Shown piece by piece: positions 1 to 9,846 of a stretch of 64,000 bases of DNA. The notes under the pieces were generated by a model. The model searched no databases. It saw only the letters and a list, made by a program, of their open reading frames with translations, and was not told where the DNA came from. Numbering within the stretch: position 1 is the stretch's first letter; every line of letters starts with the position of its first letter. The translations under genes were made by a program, and so were the position numbers. The stretch covers positions 1,798,001 to 1,862,000 of the forward strand of contig NBBA01000008.1 in the NCBI GenBank assembly GCA_002794785.1, in the 5' to 3' direction. The DNA comes from Coniferiporia sulphurascens (lineage: Eukaryota > Basidiomycota > Agaricomycetes > Hymenochaetales > Hymenochaetaceae).

Positions 1-1504
1 CTCGGGATCATCACGCTCAGCTCGCTCAAGGTTGTGAGGGCGTATGCGTATCAAGTTTTCTTCATTGTACAGTAAGTGTGTTCTTCTACTGATATCAAAT
101 GCTTTCTAATTTTCTTGTACAGTATCTTGGCCGTCGTCGCGTTCTTTATCACGTTGTGCTACCACACTATTTACGCTGTTCCTTACATTTTCCCACCTCT
201 TGCGTTCTACGGACTCGACCTCCTTCTCCGGCTTTTCCGCTTCCGCGTGAAGGACGCAACGCTGATCGCCCCAGACAACCAAATGACGATTGTATGTAAC
301 CTGCATTGGACTGACTTTAGTCCGTCTTACTTACACTTATTCTCTCAGGTTCGTGTGCAGGATTGCGATAATGGTTGGGCACCTGGCCAACACGTACGGA
401 TGCGCGTCTTGTTCGCAAACCGTGTGTTTGAGTCGCACCCGCTGACGATCATGTCCGCACCCCCGCGTTCAACGTGTCTTTCGGACCGTACACTTCTATT
501 TGGTGCGCGCGTCCGCGGAGACTGGACCCGTGCGCTTAATGCATATGCGCGCGCGAATGGCCTGCCATCGTTCACCGCCGTTGGGACTTCCGAAAAGCTC
601 TCCACGAATGACAAATCAGACTCTGAAAAGGAGCCTATTTCTCAAATCCAAACTCCAAGCGCGGGTGTACAGATGAAAGGTCTTTATGAATCCGAAAAGC
701 CTGGCTGGACAGCTCTTACTGGTGCGCCGGTGCAGGTGATGCTCGACGGGCCGTACGGCGGATGCAGTGTCGACCTTGGCGATTATGCGCGCGTGTTACT
801 CGTTGCGGGCGGCTCAGGGGTCACATTTACACTTGGTCTCCTCGACGACATCGTTGGACGCTGCATGCGACTCGGCCGCCCCAACGGCGAAAGCACCCGT
901 CGCATCGAGTTTGTGTGGTGTATACAATCGTTTGGTGAGTCCTTTACCTCCCCTTGACTCTTTAGGAAGTTTCTCAACCACAGACTTTCTTTTTGAAGAA
1001 CATATCCACTGGGTTGCGCCGCTGCTCTCCGAGATTGCACAGCATGCCGACGTCGCAGACTCGACGCTCGACCTGCACATTAGTATCTTCGTCACATGCC
1101 TGTGCGACCCCAGCGCGGTGCCTCCGATCCCGAATTGCGACGTGCTCATCGAGCGGCCTTGTGTGGCCGGCCTCGCCGACGCGCTCGCCAAGACGGGCAG
1201 CGCAGCAGGGTGCTGCGAGACGGGCGCAGGTGGCGTTGAGAAAGTGTGTGGCTGTTGCCAGGCCGCGGGTGTGGACGGCGGAGCCGACGGATGCACATGC
1301 GGCGAGAAGGGCGTGGAGATGGGCGCGGTTGTAAACGCGGGTGCGAGTGTAGGTGCAGATGCAGATGGAGGTGGCTTTGCGGTATGCGCAGCGGGACCTG
1401 AGGGGATGGCGCGCGAGGCGAAGAACGCAGTAGCGCGTCTCGCTCTCGCCCATGCGCACCGCCTTGGGCACGTAGCATGCCATGCGGAGGTGTACGCGCT
1501 TTGA
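1..1504 (+). CDS. Ferric reductase (FRE-type), C-terminal part; 5' end outside window
   Basis: Membrane flavocytochrome that passes electrons from NADPH through FAD and haem to extracellular ferric (or cupric) ions. Exons read as 1-71, 123-291, 349-934 and 984-1504; frames join exactly and the introns are 49-57 nt. The first exons encode the last membrane helices, with a His pair about 13 residues apart (VHILAV...LCYH) fitting a haem ligand helix. The FAD domain follows, with WAPGQHV and the FAD motif HPLTIMSAPP, then the nucleotide-binding GPYGG and VAGGSGVTFTLGLL. The end VCAAGPEGM...HVACHAEVYAL is the usual family C-terminus. Odd: a Cys-rich insertion (about 1210-1310) lies in the NAD-binding part. 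The family call is strong; whether it is FRE1- or FRE2-like cannot be told without the N-terminus. Confidence 0.9.
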
Positions 1505-2661
1505 CACACGGAAACGATGTATTACGCGTTAACGACTGTAACACTATTAAATGGAATTCTATAAACTTTGCATCATGGACCTGTGTTTTCGTTGTCTTCG
1601 TACCCGATATTGAAAGGAGACCTTGTCACATCACTAGATTTACATGTTCAGAGCATGTACATTAGCTTGCACCACAGCGGTACACCGTCCTTCTGTACAC
1701 TACGACTCTCTAATAGCGCACAATTTCGATCTAAACACTACTCGCGGGCACGATTCCACAGTCTGCAGTCTGCAGTGTGGATTTGTAACGATATCCGATG
1801 AGTGCGATGTGTAGCCGTTTGGAAATTTTTATTGGAACACCAACATGTCGTTACACGCCAACACAATGTCGACCTACCCGAAGCCTACGATCTCGTAATT
1901 CAGCACCAAAACACTCTCCGTTCTCCTTTGCACACAGGGGAGGACTGAAAATAGGATAGTCTCAATGTGGCTAACCCTCCAGATGACCAGCATCAGGGCA
2001 AGTAGGGAAGTTCCGTCTTCAGTACCATCCAACGAGATCGGTTAGGGAAGAGACCCCACAAATCCTATAAATGCATAGGGCGCCAGAGAATGCAATATTA
2101 TGGAAGTTTTTATGGGGTTGGGTACACCGTCAATCCTTGATGCAGGATTAGCGAGCGTGCCAAGCGCCCTGGAAGCTGGGTGCGTAGGATGTAAGGTTGT
2201 CCAGGAAAAAGAAGCCATACCTTGGCCTTCGTTCCTTGAAGACTAAGCAGCAGGATCGGATCCAATTGTACGATTCTGCAACACAACACAGGAAGACGTT
2301 TGTATACGCGATTGACAGTTCCAAGTGGTGCTAAGGCGAGCATCCAAGTCTTGGACTATCCCAGAGTTGAGGATATCAGCTCGGGAGGTTGTCGAGCACA
2401 AACGTGAGCTGGGCCAGTCGGCTAATTTTCGGTCCATTACATAACGAAGGTCACGTGATGTGACAATTCCCGTTTACCTGGAGTCGTCGAAGACTCGAAG
2501 TTGCTCAAACGAAAATTCGAAATCATCCGGTTCACACGATTTTGCATTCTCATCGCATTTCCTCCTATTGAAACTCGCCCCTCTGAAGTCGCCATTTCGA
2601 ATGTAAAAATATGCGGCTCACTAAGAGAGTTCGACGTGTGGCGACTCGGACTCGGTGTGTG
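1505..2661. other. Intergenic, no gene recognised
   Basis: Only short ORFs (under 80 codons) without recognisable motifs or consistent splice structure are present. The stretch holds the 3' untranslated region of the ferric reductase and flanks the MITE at 2664. Confidence 0.5.
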
Positions 2662-2663
2662 TA

Positions 2664-3649
2664 CAGTCAATCACCGGCTAATGGGATACCTGAGCTTGTC
2701 AAGCTATTTCTCACAGTACATTACTCCACATCTGAAACTAAAAAAAATATTCATGTTCAGCAAGAAAGTAGCTATCTATATACAAAATTTGAGAGGATTC
2801 TGAGCAGAATTGACTGAGCTATAGCAGAATGGGGATATCTGGCAAAATTGGGCCTTCACCAATCTTTGGCACAGGTCTTTCCCACGATAAGTCAAACTTA
2901 ATACAGTATAATTAATTATTTCGGCTACAGGTGGATATAATTAGTTACGCCGCACTTATAAATGGAAAGAGTTTCCCATCACCCAAAACGTGATTGTGAA
3001 TTTATTTGACAAGCTCATATGCTACAAAATTGAACACTCACGATGTCTTGAATACACATAAACTCCATAGATATGGTATAAGAAGTATCATTACTAATAG
3101 CAAGCACTTCCACTAAGTTTTCAATGGTAGAATGGGTGATGAAAAACACCTTCCATTTTGGGGTGCGGCGTAACTAATTATATCCACCTGTATAGGAAAA
3201 GGCTAAGAAAGGAAGGAGTAGCATTGTGACAACCAAAGGAAACCTTCCAGAAGAGGCAAATAGATCTACATTAGTAACCGGAAGCTTGTGGTAACTTTTG
3301 TTTTTCTTCTTTCTCCACCATTTCTTTATTAATTGCAATGATTATTTTTCCAGGATGAGGCCCACACTCACTGGATTTATATACAGCAAAATTTTTACAC
3401 TTATATGCGCACTATATGTACTATTTTCTGTGACTCTTTATTGACAAATTTTAATTTCGAAGTTTTTATGAGTAATGTCTGGTTTTCTTGCCAAATTCTG
3501 GCTCAAAGGGCTTGAAATATTTTATTCTGAATCAGAGGTGTATTTCCAGCTGCAAAATTCAAAAACAATGAATAAATTTGAGTGGATACAGCATGTTCTA
3601 GTCAAGTGTTTCAGTGACCGGCATTGTCCCATTAGCCGGTGATTGACTG
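2664..3649. mobile_element. Non-autonomous Tc1/mariner-type element (outer MITE)
   Basis: A 23-bp perfect terminal inverted repeat beginning CAGTCAATCACCGG lies at 2664-2686 and, inverted, at 3627-3649. Each end is bordered by TA (2662-2663 and 3650-3651), the classical Tc1/mariner target duplication. The 986-bp interior has no transposase ORF and is AT-rich. A second, shorter element is nested inside at 2928-3190, so the original length was about 720 bp. Confidence 0.85.
2928..3190. mobile_element. Nested MITE, TA target site
   Basis: A perfect 28-bp inverted repeat (2928-2955 and 3163-3190, starting CAGGTGGATATAATTAG) is flanked by TA at 2926-2927 and 3191-3192. Similarity between the ends continues imperfectly for about 35 bp further inward. 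The 263-bp element has no coding capacity. It belongs to a different Tc1/mariner-type family from the surrounding element. A related terminus occurs at 28832-28860. Confidence 0.88.
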
Positions 3650-3997
3650 TACCACTGGCAGTAGCGTACCAGTGGCTAGGTTCAAAACGTGATGTTCAGC
3701 TGTTTTCTACCGAGTTTGTCCTCTGTTCTGGCTTTGGTTTGCGCCTTTATTGTCTTAAACCCCCATGCTAGGATTGACGAAGCTGATTCGATGAGTGCGA
3801 ATGTATGATCTACTGTACCGACATTCGAGTTCTTTCCAGGACCAGACTACGAATGCCCGTTCCATACGATGGCGGAGCACCCAAATGTCTTCCGTGCCGT
3901 TCTTAAATACACTTTCAGTCTCTCTCGTCGTATGGATTTCTACAGTCTGTCTTGTTTATTTTTTTCATTCACGACGGGTATCCGAGGTTACCACTTC

Positions 3998-4950
3998 AAT
4001 TCATCAGTCTTCCGCTTTAACCAATATACAAACGGAAGAGTCAGCTCTGCGCATAAATAAGCTGAGACCGCTGCAGGGATCCCTCAACTCCAGATACATC
4101 CTCTCGAGTACTCTTTTGCCTCGTACGCTATGGTTGCTCTCGCCCAAACCCCATCCATTGCAGGTGCAGTCACTCTCGTCCAAAATGCCGGATATAGTCA
4201 CTGGGTCGACGACTCATATCCTGACCCACCGACGGATCCCGTATCATCTCGTGGAACCCGGATAGCCCAGTCACAGACAATATGGCCGTACGCCGCGACA
4301 AGTTGTTCTTTCTACAGCTGAATAGACAGGCTCATGGGCTCATTATTACAGTTTACGTATTTTTCGTACACGTCGGACAGCGGACAGACCATCTTCACCC
4401 TTGAGTGTGTGTCTACCCTGAAGAACCAGTCCCACCTTGCTGGACATGGCGGAGCCTATGTCCGCCTGGATACTACAGTGGGTCCTTCGTTTCTTGTGTA
4501 GGAAGAAAATTCACACATCACACTACAGGATAACAGAATCGTCCAAGGAGGTGGCCCGATGGCGTGGAAGCTCGTTGAGGCTGCTCCGACCATCTACAAG
4601 TCGGTGATTATGTAGCTATTGCAAATTTCATAGCTCCGTTCGACGATATCATGTCTGGCAGTGGCACACTCATTGCGACGGATGTCAATGCAGGTGTGTT
4701 CCTCGCTGACGTTGATAACCTTCGTACGGAGTGTGAGTTAGGACTAGCTAACATTCCAGAACTGCCGCTCACGACGTCATCTGTGATGACGTGGGACGAT
4801 ACGGGAGAGAGAACTCAAGATATTGCAACTGCAGATTTGTATGAGGATGCGATGCGACTGTACATCTCAGACTACTGTGTACTGCATACACTGGACAGTA
4901 CCATTCGCAAATATAATACTAGGTTACTATGGGTCTATATTCGATAGTGC
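3998..4950 (+). pseudogene. Unrecognised decayed coding segment (left-arm copy)
   Basis: Several short open stretches in different frames follow one another: about 4130-4321, 4345-4500, 4540-4615 and 4651-4947. No single splice model was found that joins them, so this looks like a broken gene. The last part (4725-4875) resembles the sequence encoding the C-terminal region of the pseudokinase at 18780-20636: related words occur in the same order. The rest is not recognised. An ORF starting upstream (3795 or 3885, with a hydrophobic N-terminus) enters the arm from outside and has no counterpart in the right arm. An identical inverted copy lies at 9847-10799. Confidence 0.45.
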
Positions 4951-5022
4951 TCACGGTTCTCCCTTCGTTTACAGTGCTTGCATTGAGGACAGTTCGATCA
5001 TAGAGGAAGTCCCTGACTTTTG

Positions 5023-5513
5023 TTAAACTCCGTCTCTCAACTTGTCAATGAACTGTGCGTTCAAAGCCTTTTCATCGAAAGACGCATTGAGAGCAGAGCC
5101 ATCGTCGTTGAGGGGGAGCGCAGCAATGACTCGCTTGGCATGGGTCCCATTCTTTCTTACTGTGTCCTTGATTGCCGGGGTCTCAGCATCAGCATTAAGT
5201 TGAAGAACCATGTTCCTAAACCACTTCTTCGTTTTCGCATCTTGATACTTCTCGGCCCAGTCAATGCGGATTCCAATCTTTTTGTCATCTCTGCGATCCT
5301 TGGGCCACAAGCGGGAGCCACTGATAGCCGACCCAACGTTTTTGGACACTTCTTTGAAGAGATTCTAAATTCAAGCCGCAAAATATTAATATTAGGAACA
5401 AAGTAAGTTCCTGCCAGTGCTCTACTTACCTCTTTGAGCTTCGGTGTCAACGTTTTACGTAAGAACGTCGCGGCGACTTTAGTCGCAGCAACGAATTGGA
5501 TCTTCAGCGACAT
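5023..5513 (-). CDS. Unrecognised 141-aa protein (left-arm copy)
   Basis: Two coding exons, 5430-5513 and 5023-5364, identical to the right-arm copy at 9284-9774; see that entry for the protein. The ATG is preceded directly by a 5'-UTR intron acceptor. Here the gene does not face a complete AIM9-like gene: the partner is cut after about 12 codons (6057-6091). Confidence 0.7.
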
Positions 5514-5516
5514 CTT

Positions 5517-5675
5517 CTGCAAGGATTATTAGTAGTATCACAACCAATGCAGACGCTCCAGCTTACCAGGAATGTTAGGACAGGTAGTTTGATGCTACTT
5601 ATTAGTGGTGGTTGAGATTGAGGAAGCAGAAAAGTTGGTTGAAGATCGTCTGCTACTTGAACTGATGAATTTATA
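5517..5675 (-). promoter_or_regulatory. TATA box and 5'-UTR intron of the left-arm 141-aa gene
   Basis: TATAAAT at 5669-5675, a short leader, then an intron 5517-5566 (GTAAGC ... TACTAAT ... CAG) ending three bases before the ATG. It mirrors 9122-9280 exactly. The same layout is kept in the diverged copy at 17013-17191. Confidence 0.7.
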
Positions 5676-6056
5676 CTCTGCCAGACACTCACTGTGGCGG
5701 GTGCTCTCTAGTACGACGCCACTCGTAGAAACGCCACCTGTGGACAACACTACCTATGGAGCAACGCCACTGGTAGGACAACGCCACTTTTTCAATTGCT
5801 GATAATTTTGCTGATAATAATTTTCGGATGGATCTAGTGTTGTTGGCAGAACTGGGTAGCTTCTTCACTATGATTTGGCTGGCACCAGTACTGGTTCATG
5901 TGGATTGCACCTATAGTGAGTATGACTGCTCCTTTTGTCGTGCTTAAGGTTGATCGCCCACAAAACGAATATTCGGCCCGCGCCACATATTACGTAAGAA
6001 TCCATTTAAGTACCGCCAACGATCAACCTGAAACTACCGTCTAGTTTGAACACCCC

Positions 6057-6091
6057 ATGTCATTGCAGCGAGCTGTTTCTTGGTCCAAATA
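6057..6091 (+). pseudogene. Truncated start of an AIM9-like gene at the palindrome breakpoint
   Basis: The first codons (MSLQRAVSWSK) and the conserved promoter block (about 5967-6001) of the AIM9-like family are present, then the match stops at the arm border. This is the inverted copy of the 5' end of AIM9 copy 1 (ATG at 8740). Confidence 0.85.
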
Positions 6092-6852
6092 CATATCTGA
6101 AGTCGTCTTATTAGAGTTGACGATCAATGTCAGGCATGGATGTTGGTTTTCAGCAATTTACGGCGCTTGCAAATGCTTTCCATACACCAACGTAGATATT
6201 TTGTAACCAGTAGATAATCGCGCGAGGGAAACCGAGCGCATACAAGCAGTGAAAAAACTACGAAAAAGATTTCAAACTCCGACGCCGTTTCGGTATCGAG
6301 CTCGAACTTCAACAATGGACTCTTGCGCTTTGTTAAAATTCAGCAATTCGCGATGCTAACGAATTCACTTCCGAGTCGTATCCGAGTTTATTGTAAGTAA
6401 CCAGTAAATAATCGCGCGCGAGAGCTCGAGCGCGCACTGGCGTACAGACTGTAAAGTACTACGAAAAAATCTCCATATTCGAATGGCCGAGTCGGCACCA
6501 AGCTCACGACTCAACACGCTTCGTGGATCCTGCACAGTCAAACTTCTCGTATGGTATAGGGGTCGGCGGAAGGGTCAGTCCATACAATACAAAGGGCTAT
6601 GCAGAAGGAAAACTTGACTTCTTGATACAGTATAATCAATTTTAAGTCCGTAAACAAGAATAGGGAAAATACCACTATTGTTTATATGGAAAAAGTTCTA
6701 AATTAAATCGTATATATACGTCTTATAGGGATTTCCTATCTAACAACTCAGTGGAAACCCAAGTCTATACATTAGGAGTCATACATTAGGAAAAGGATAC
6801 CGTACAGGAAGTTTGGTTGTAAATGTCACAACGAACAAAACATAAGGTCTTA
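6092..6852. repeat. AIM9-type 3' flank with inserted dispersed repeats
   Basis: 6092-6140 and 6531-6850 resemble one continuous block at 21272-21590, downstream of AIM9 copy 3. In between lie two diverged direct repeats of about 120 bp (6190-6312 and 6396-6515), each with ATAATCGCGCG near its start and TACGAAAAA in the middle. Inverted relatives lie at 23720-23830 and 30225-30345, near the 5' ends of AIM9 copies 3 and 4. No gene is supported here. Confidence 0.65.
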
Positions 6853-8740
6853 CTACGATAGAAAATAGGAATGTTCTCCATCTTTGAATGGGAAAGGCGT
6901 GCCCGTTATTTTCTCATCCCATGTTGCTTCGAGATCGTCAATCAACCCTTTAACAATTTCATAGTTCCCATGAGCGACCCATCCATCCCCCTCGCACTGA
7001 AGTGTTGAGTATATAATGTCGACGGCAGCCTCGTAACACCGGAAACCTTCCATCTGTTCCTCGTGCTCCGCGATCTCCTCCTCAGAGAATATGATTGGAC
7101 ACGGTGTGCCAGGCGGGGCGATAGTATCCCATTTCTTACGCAACTTCATGAGTGTTTCTCGTAAGTCAAACACGCCATCCGCCCATGCACGTGTAACGAA
7201 AGTAGGAAGCATCATGAGCTCGTTTACATGCGGGAGACTGGAGGCGGCTACTCGACGCGGATTGTTCGAGACTTTGGCCTGATACAATTTGTGGCGATTA
7301 GCCATTCGAAGTTGCAGACGATGCTCCTTTTGTTCCTCGACACTCAGTTCATCTATGTTGGAAGGAAGGGGCCCGGGGAGCGGACCATCCATGTCTATCT
7401 TGTCGCCTTTATAGACAAGGGCAGGAGGTATGGATGCATAACTGAAATAAGGTAAAATAGCTGCATGCTGCCAGTCGATGATACCTTGCAAATTCGCGGG
7501 ACCAGACTCGGACACAAACAAGTTTCCGAGACTGAGGTCTGGGTGCCACAACGTGGGTGCGCACACCTCGCTATCGGGGGTGGCATTACAAGCGGAATAG
7601 CCTCCTTGTACATCGCCAAAAGCTTCGAATGCACAGCCTTGTCGTGTGCGGGCTTTCGACGGTACGGAGACGAAGTACAGTCGCGCCGATCAAGAACCTT
7701 CTGTTCATTCTCGGCTGCAGCAATAAAAAATGAGGTCGCATCAGTCCCTGAAGGGAAACTAAGTTAGTCAAAGGCCTGATTACTGGCACCAACAAAATCT
7801 TCCTACAGGGACCGCGGTCCAAAGCCAGTTGGGCTCGCTCTCCTCGCCACCACTGGTAATCAACCAATGGCCCGATACGATACTTCTCCGATAGCTGCTG
7901 GATGGTGGCATCCGTGTTACCCGATAAAAGAGGAAGGGATTGAAGGTCTTCGCTGACATCTTCTTTGAAGTAGAGGCTTCCAATTTGAGAGAAACGAAGA
8001 GATTCGAACTTGGCTTCCACGTCCAATATATCTGTAAAAATCGGAAGGACCTCCTGTGGCTTGTCGAACTGCGTCCAGCGCTCGCCTAGGCGTACTCCTG
8101 GAATTTCTTCCATGATGATGTAGTCGACGCCGACCCGATTTTCGTAGCCTCGCTTCGCGCCACTCCATGTTATGACTTTTGGAACCAGAATTTTGAGCAC
8201 TTCTCGAGCAAATTCGAGAGTCGCGACTTCACTTGCAGTTACAAGATAAGACGGACCCGCCAAGGGGCAGGGCAGGCGCGCAATAACTTTTGACGAGTCA
8301 TCTAACGTCAGGCGGAACGCCTTATTATAAGATCCTGAAAGACTGGTTTAAGACTTGTTCATTGAATCGTGATGAAGAATGGAGACTTGCCTTCCTCAAG
8401 CTTTTCAAACAGGGTGCAGGACTCGGCACCCACGGCTTCGCATGCAACTCGCGCGAGCTCGTCGGGATCGAAACTGGTGTAACGAATATTATTTTCTGCA
8501 ATTTGTGCACGAGCACGCAAAGGCACTCTATAAATGAGCGTATTCAAATTCAGAAGCAGGGGGGCACTGACGTTCACGTTCGTTATACAACCAACGCCCT
8601 CGCGTATATTGGAACAACTTTTCTCTCTCCTGCAAGTACGATTGCGTAACGTGCGATCGGGAGCGTTCCCGGTGATTCCATAACATAGAGGCTGAAGTAA
8701 CGAAGGATTTGGACCAAGAAACAGCTCGCTGCAATGACAT
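6853..8740 (-). pseudogene. AIM9-like phosphotransferase, copy 1, frameshifted
   Basis: Member of the APH/choline-kinase-like fold related to yeast Aim9 (altered inheritance of mitochondria 9). Exons 8572-8740, 8391-8495, 7807-8334 and 6853-7747 match the three intact copies, including a GC-AG intron (8335-8390, donor GCAAGT). One base is missing near 7575, in a run of C on the coding strand, so the frame breaks just before CAPTLWHPDLSLGN, the catalytic loop HxDxxxxN. All other exons are open and the downstream part (IIDWQ, FPFKDGEHS) is preserved, so the break is recent or a sequencing error. The gene lies in the spacer of the large inverted repeat. Its first 35 bases belong to the right arm, and it is head-to-head with the 141-aa gene at 9284. 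Confidence 0.88.
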
Positions 8741-8795
8741 GGGGTGTTCAAACTAGACGGTAGTTTCAGGTTGATCGTTGGCGGTACTTAAATGG

Positions 8796-8830
8796 ATTCT
8801 TACGTAATATGTGGCGCGGGCCGAATATTC
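8796..8830 (-). promoter_or_regulatory. Conserved upstream block of AIM9-like genes (copy 1)
   Basis: Read on the minus strand, GGCCCGCGCCAC is followed within a few bases by TTACGTAA. The same pair is found upstream of copy 2 (12871-12908), copy 4 (30631-30668) and the truncated copy in the left arm (about 5967-6001), 55-80 bp before the ATG. It is absent upstream of copy 3. Conservation among copies suggests a promoter element, but shared ancestry alone could explain it. Confidence 0.5.
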
Positions 8831-9121
8831 GTTTTGTGGGCGATCAACCTTAAGCACGACAAAAGGAGCAGTCATACTCACTATAGGTGCAATCCACATG
8901 AACCAGTACTGGTGCCAGCCAAATCATAGTGAAGAAGCTACCCAGTTCTGCCAACAACACTAGATCCATCCGAAAATTATTATCAGCAAAATTATCAGCA
9001 ATTGAAAAAGTGGCGTTGTCCTACCAGTGGCGTTGCTCCATAGGTAGTGTTGTCCACAGGTGGCGTTTCTACGAGTGGCGTCGTACTAGAGAGCACCCGC
9101 CACAGTGAGTGTCTGGCAGAG

Positions 9122-9128
9122 TATAAAT
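9122..9128 (+). promoter_or_regulatory. TATA box of the 141-aa gene
   Basis: TATAAAT about 100 bp before the UTR-intron donor, in a pyrimidine-rich leader. It is conserved at 17013-17019 in the decayed copy, whose flanks have diverged, which supports function. Confidence 0.65.
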
Positions 9129-9230
9129 TCATCAGTTCAAGTAGCAGACGATCTTCAACCAACTTTTCTGCTTCCTCAATCTCAACCACCACTAATAAGT
9201 AGCATCAAACTACCTGTCCTAACATTCCTG

Positions 9231-9280
9231 GTAAGCTGGAGCGTCTGCATTGGTTGTGATACTACTAATAATCCTTGCAG
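9231..9280 (+). other. 5'-UTR intron of the 141-aa gene
   Basis: GTAAGC donor, TACTAATAAT branch-point-like sequence and TTGCAG acceptor, ending three bases before the ATG. No ATG occurs between the TATA box and the donor, so the first exon is non-coding. The diverged copy keeps the same intron at 17128-17191. Confidence 0.75.
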
Positions 9281-9283
9281 AAG

Positions 9284-9774
9284 ATGTCGCTGAAGATCCA
9301 ATTCGTTGCTGCGACTAAAGTCGCCGCGACGTTCTTACGTAAAACGTTGACACCGAAGCTCAAAGAGGTAAGTAGAGCACTGGCAGGAACTTACTTTGTT
9401 CCTAATATTAATATTTTGCGGCTTGAATTTAGAATCTCTTCAAAGAAGTGTCCAAAAACGTTGGGTCGGCTATCAGTGGCTCCCGCTTGTGGCCCAAGGA
9501 TCGCAGAGATGACAAAAAGATTGGAATCCGCATTGACTGGGCCGAGAAGTATCAAGATGCGAAAACGAAGAAGTGGTTTAGGAACATGGTTCTTCAACTT
9601 AATGCTGATGCTGAGACCCCGGCAATCAAGGACACAGTAAGAAAGAATGGGACCCATGCCAAGCGAGTCATTGCTGCGCTCCCCCTCAACGACGATGGCT
9701 CTGCTCTCAATGCGTCTTTCGATGAAAAGGCTTTGAACGCACAGTTCATTGACAAGTTGAGAGACGGAGTTTAA
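9284..9774 (+). CDS. Unrecognised 141-aa protein (right-arm copy)
   Basis: Exons 9284-9367 and 9433-9774, with a 65-nt intron (GTAAGT ... TTTAG), give 141 residues. The N-terminus is basic and amphipathic without acidic residues until about residue 28 (MSLKIQFVAATKVAATFLRK), which would suit a mitochondrial targeting peptide or a membrane-associating helix. The remainder is charged and hydrophilic (DRRDDKKIGIRIDW, KKWFRNMVLQLNADAET) and ends in DKLRDGV. No domain is recognised and no function is proposed. The start is fixed by the UTR intron directly before it. It is divergent from AIM9-like copy 1, with 543 bp between the two ATGs. The identical left-arm copy and the decayed copy at 17195 show a small family. 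TATA box, UTR intron and coding intron argue that it is a real gene. Confidence 0.75.
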
Positions 9775-9846
9775 CAAAAGTCAGGGACTTCCTCTATGAT
9801 CGAACTGTCCTCAATGCAAGCACTGTAAACGAAGGGAGAACCGTGA

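Larger units (their letters stand above)
3968..6091. repeat. Left arm of large inverted repeat (palindrome)
   Basis: This 2.1-kb arm is the reverse complement of 8706-10829; position x pairs with 14797 minus x over the whole length without indels, and all ORFs compared are identical in both arms. It contains an unrecognised decayed segment (about 3998-4950), a full copy of the 141-aa gene (5023-5513), its promoter, and only the first 35 bases of an AIM9-like gene (6057-6091). The inner end breaks in that first AIM9 exon. From there the sequence matches the 3' flank of AIM9 copy 3 (21272 onward). Confidence 0.95.

Noticed and set aside
814..1544. Long antisense ORFs opposite the ferric reductase (231, 177 and 132 aa)
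   Set aside because: Shadows of a GC-rich coding exon; no motifs, and the plus-strand frame gives the family.
9275..9640. 121-aa ORF running through the intron of the 141-aa gene
   Set aside because: It starts at a TTG inside the UTR intron and reads through GTAAGT; the spliced frame is supported by the diverged copy at 17195.
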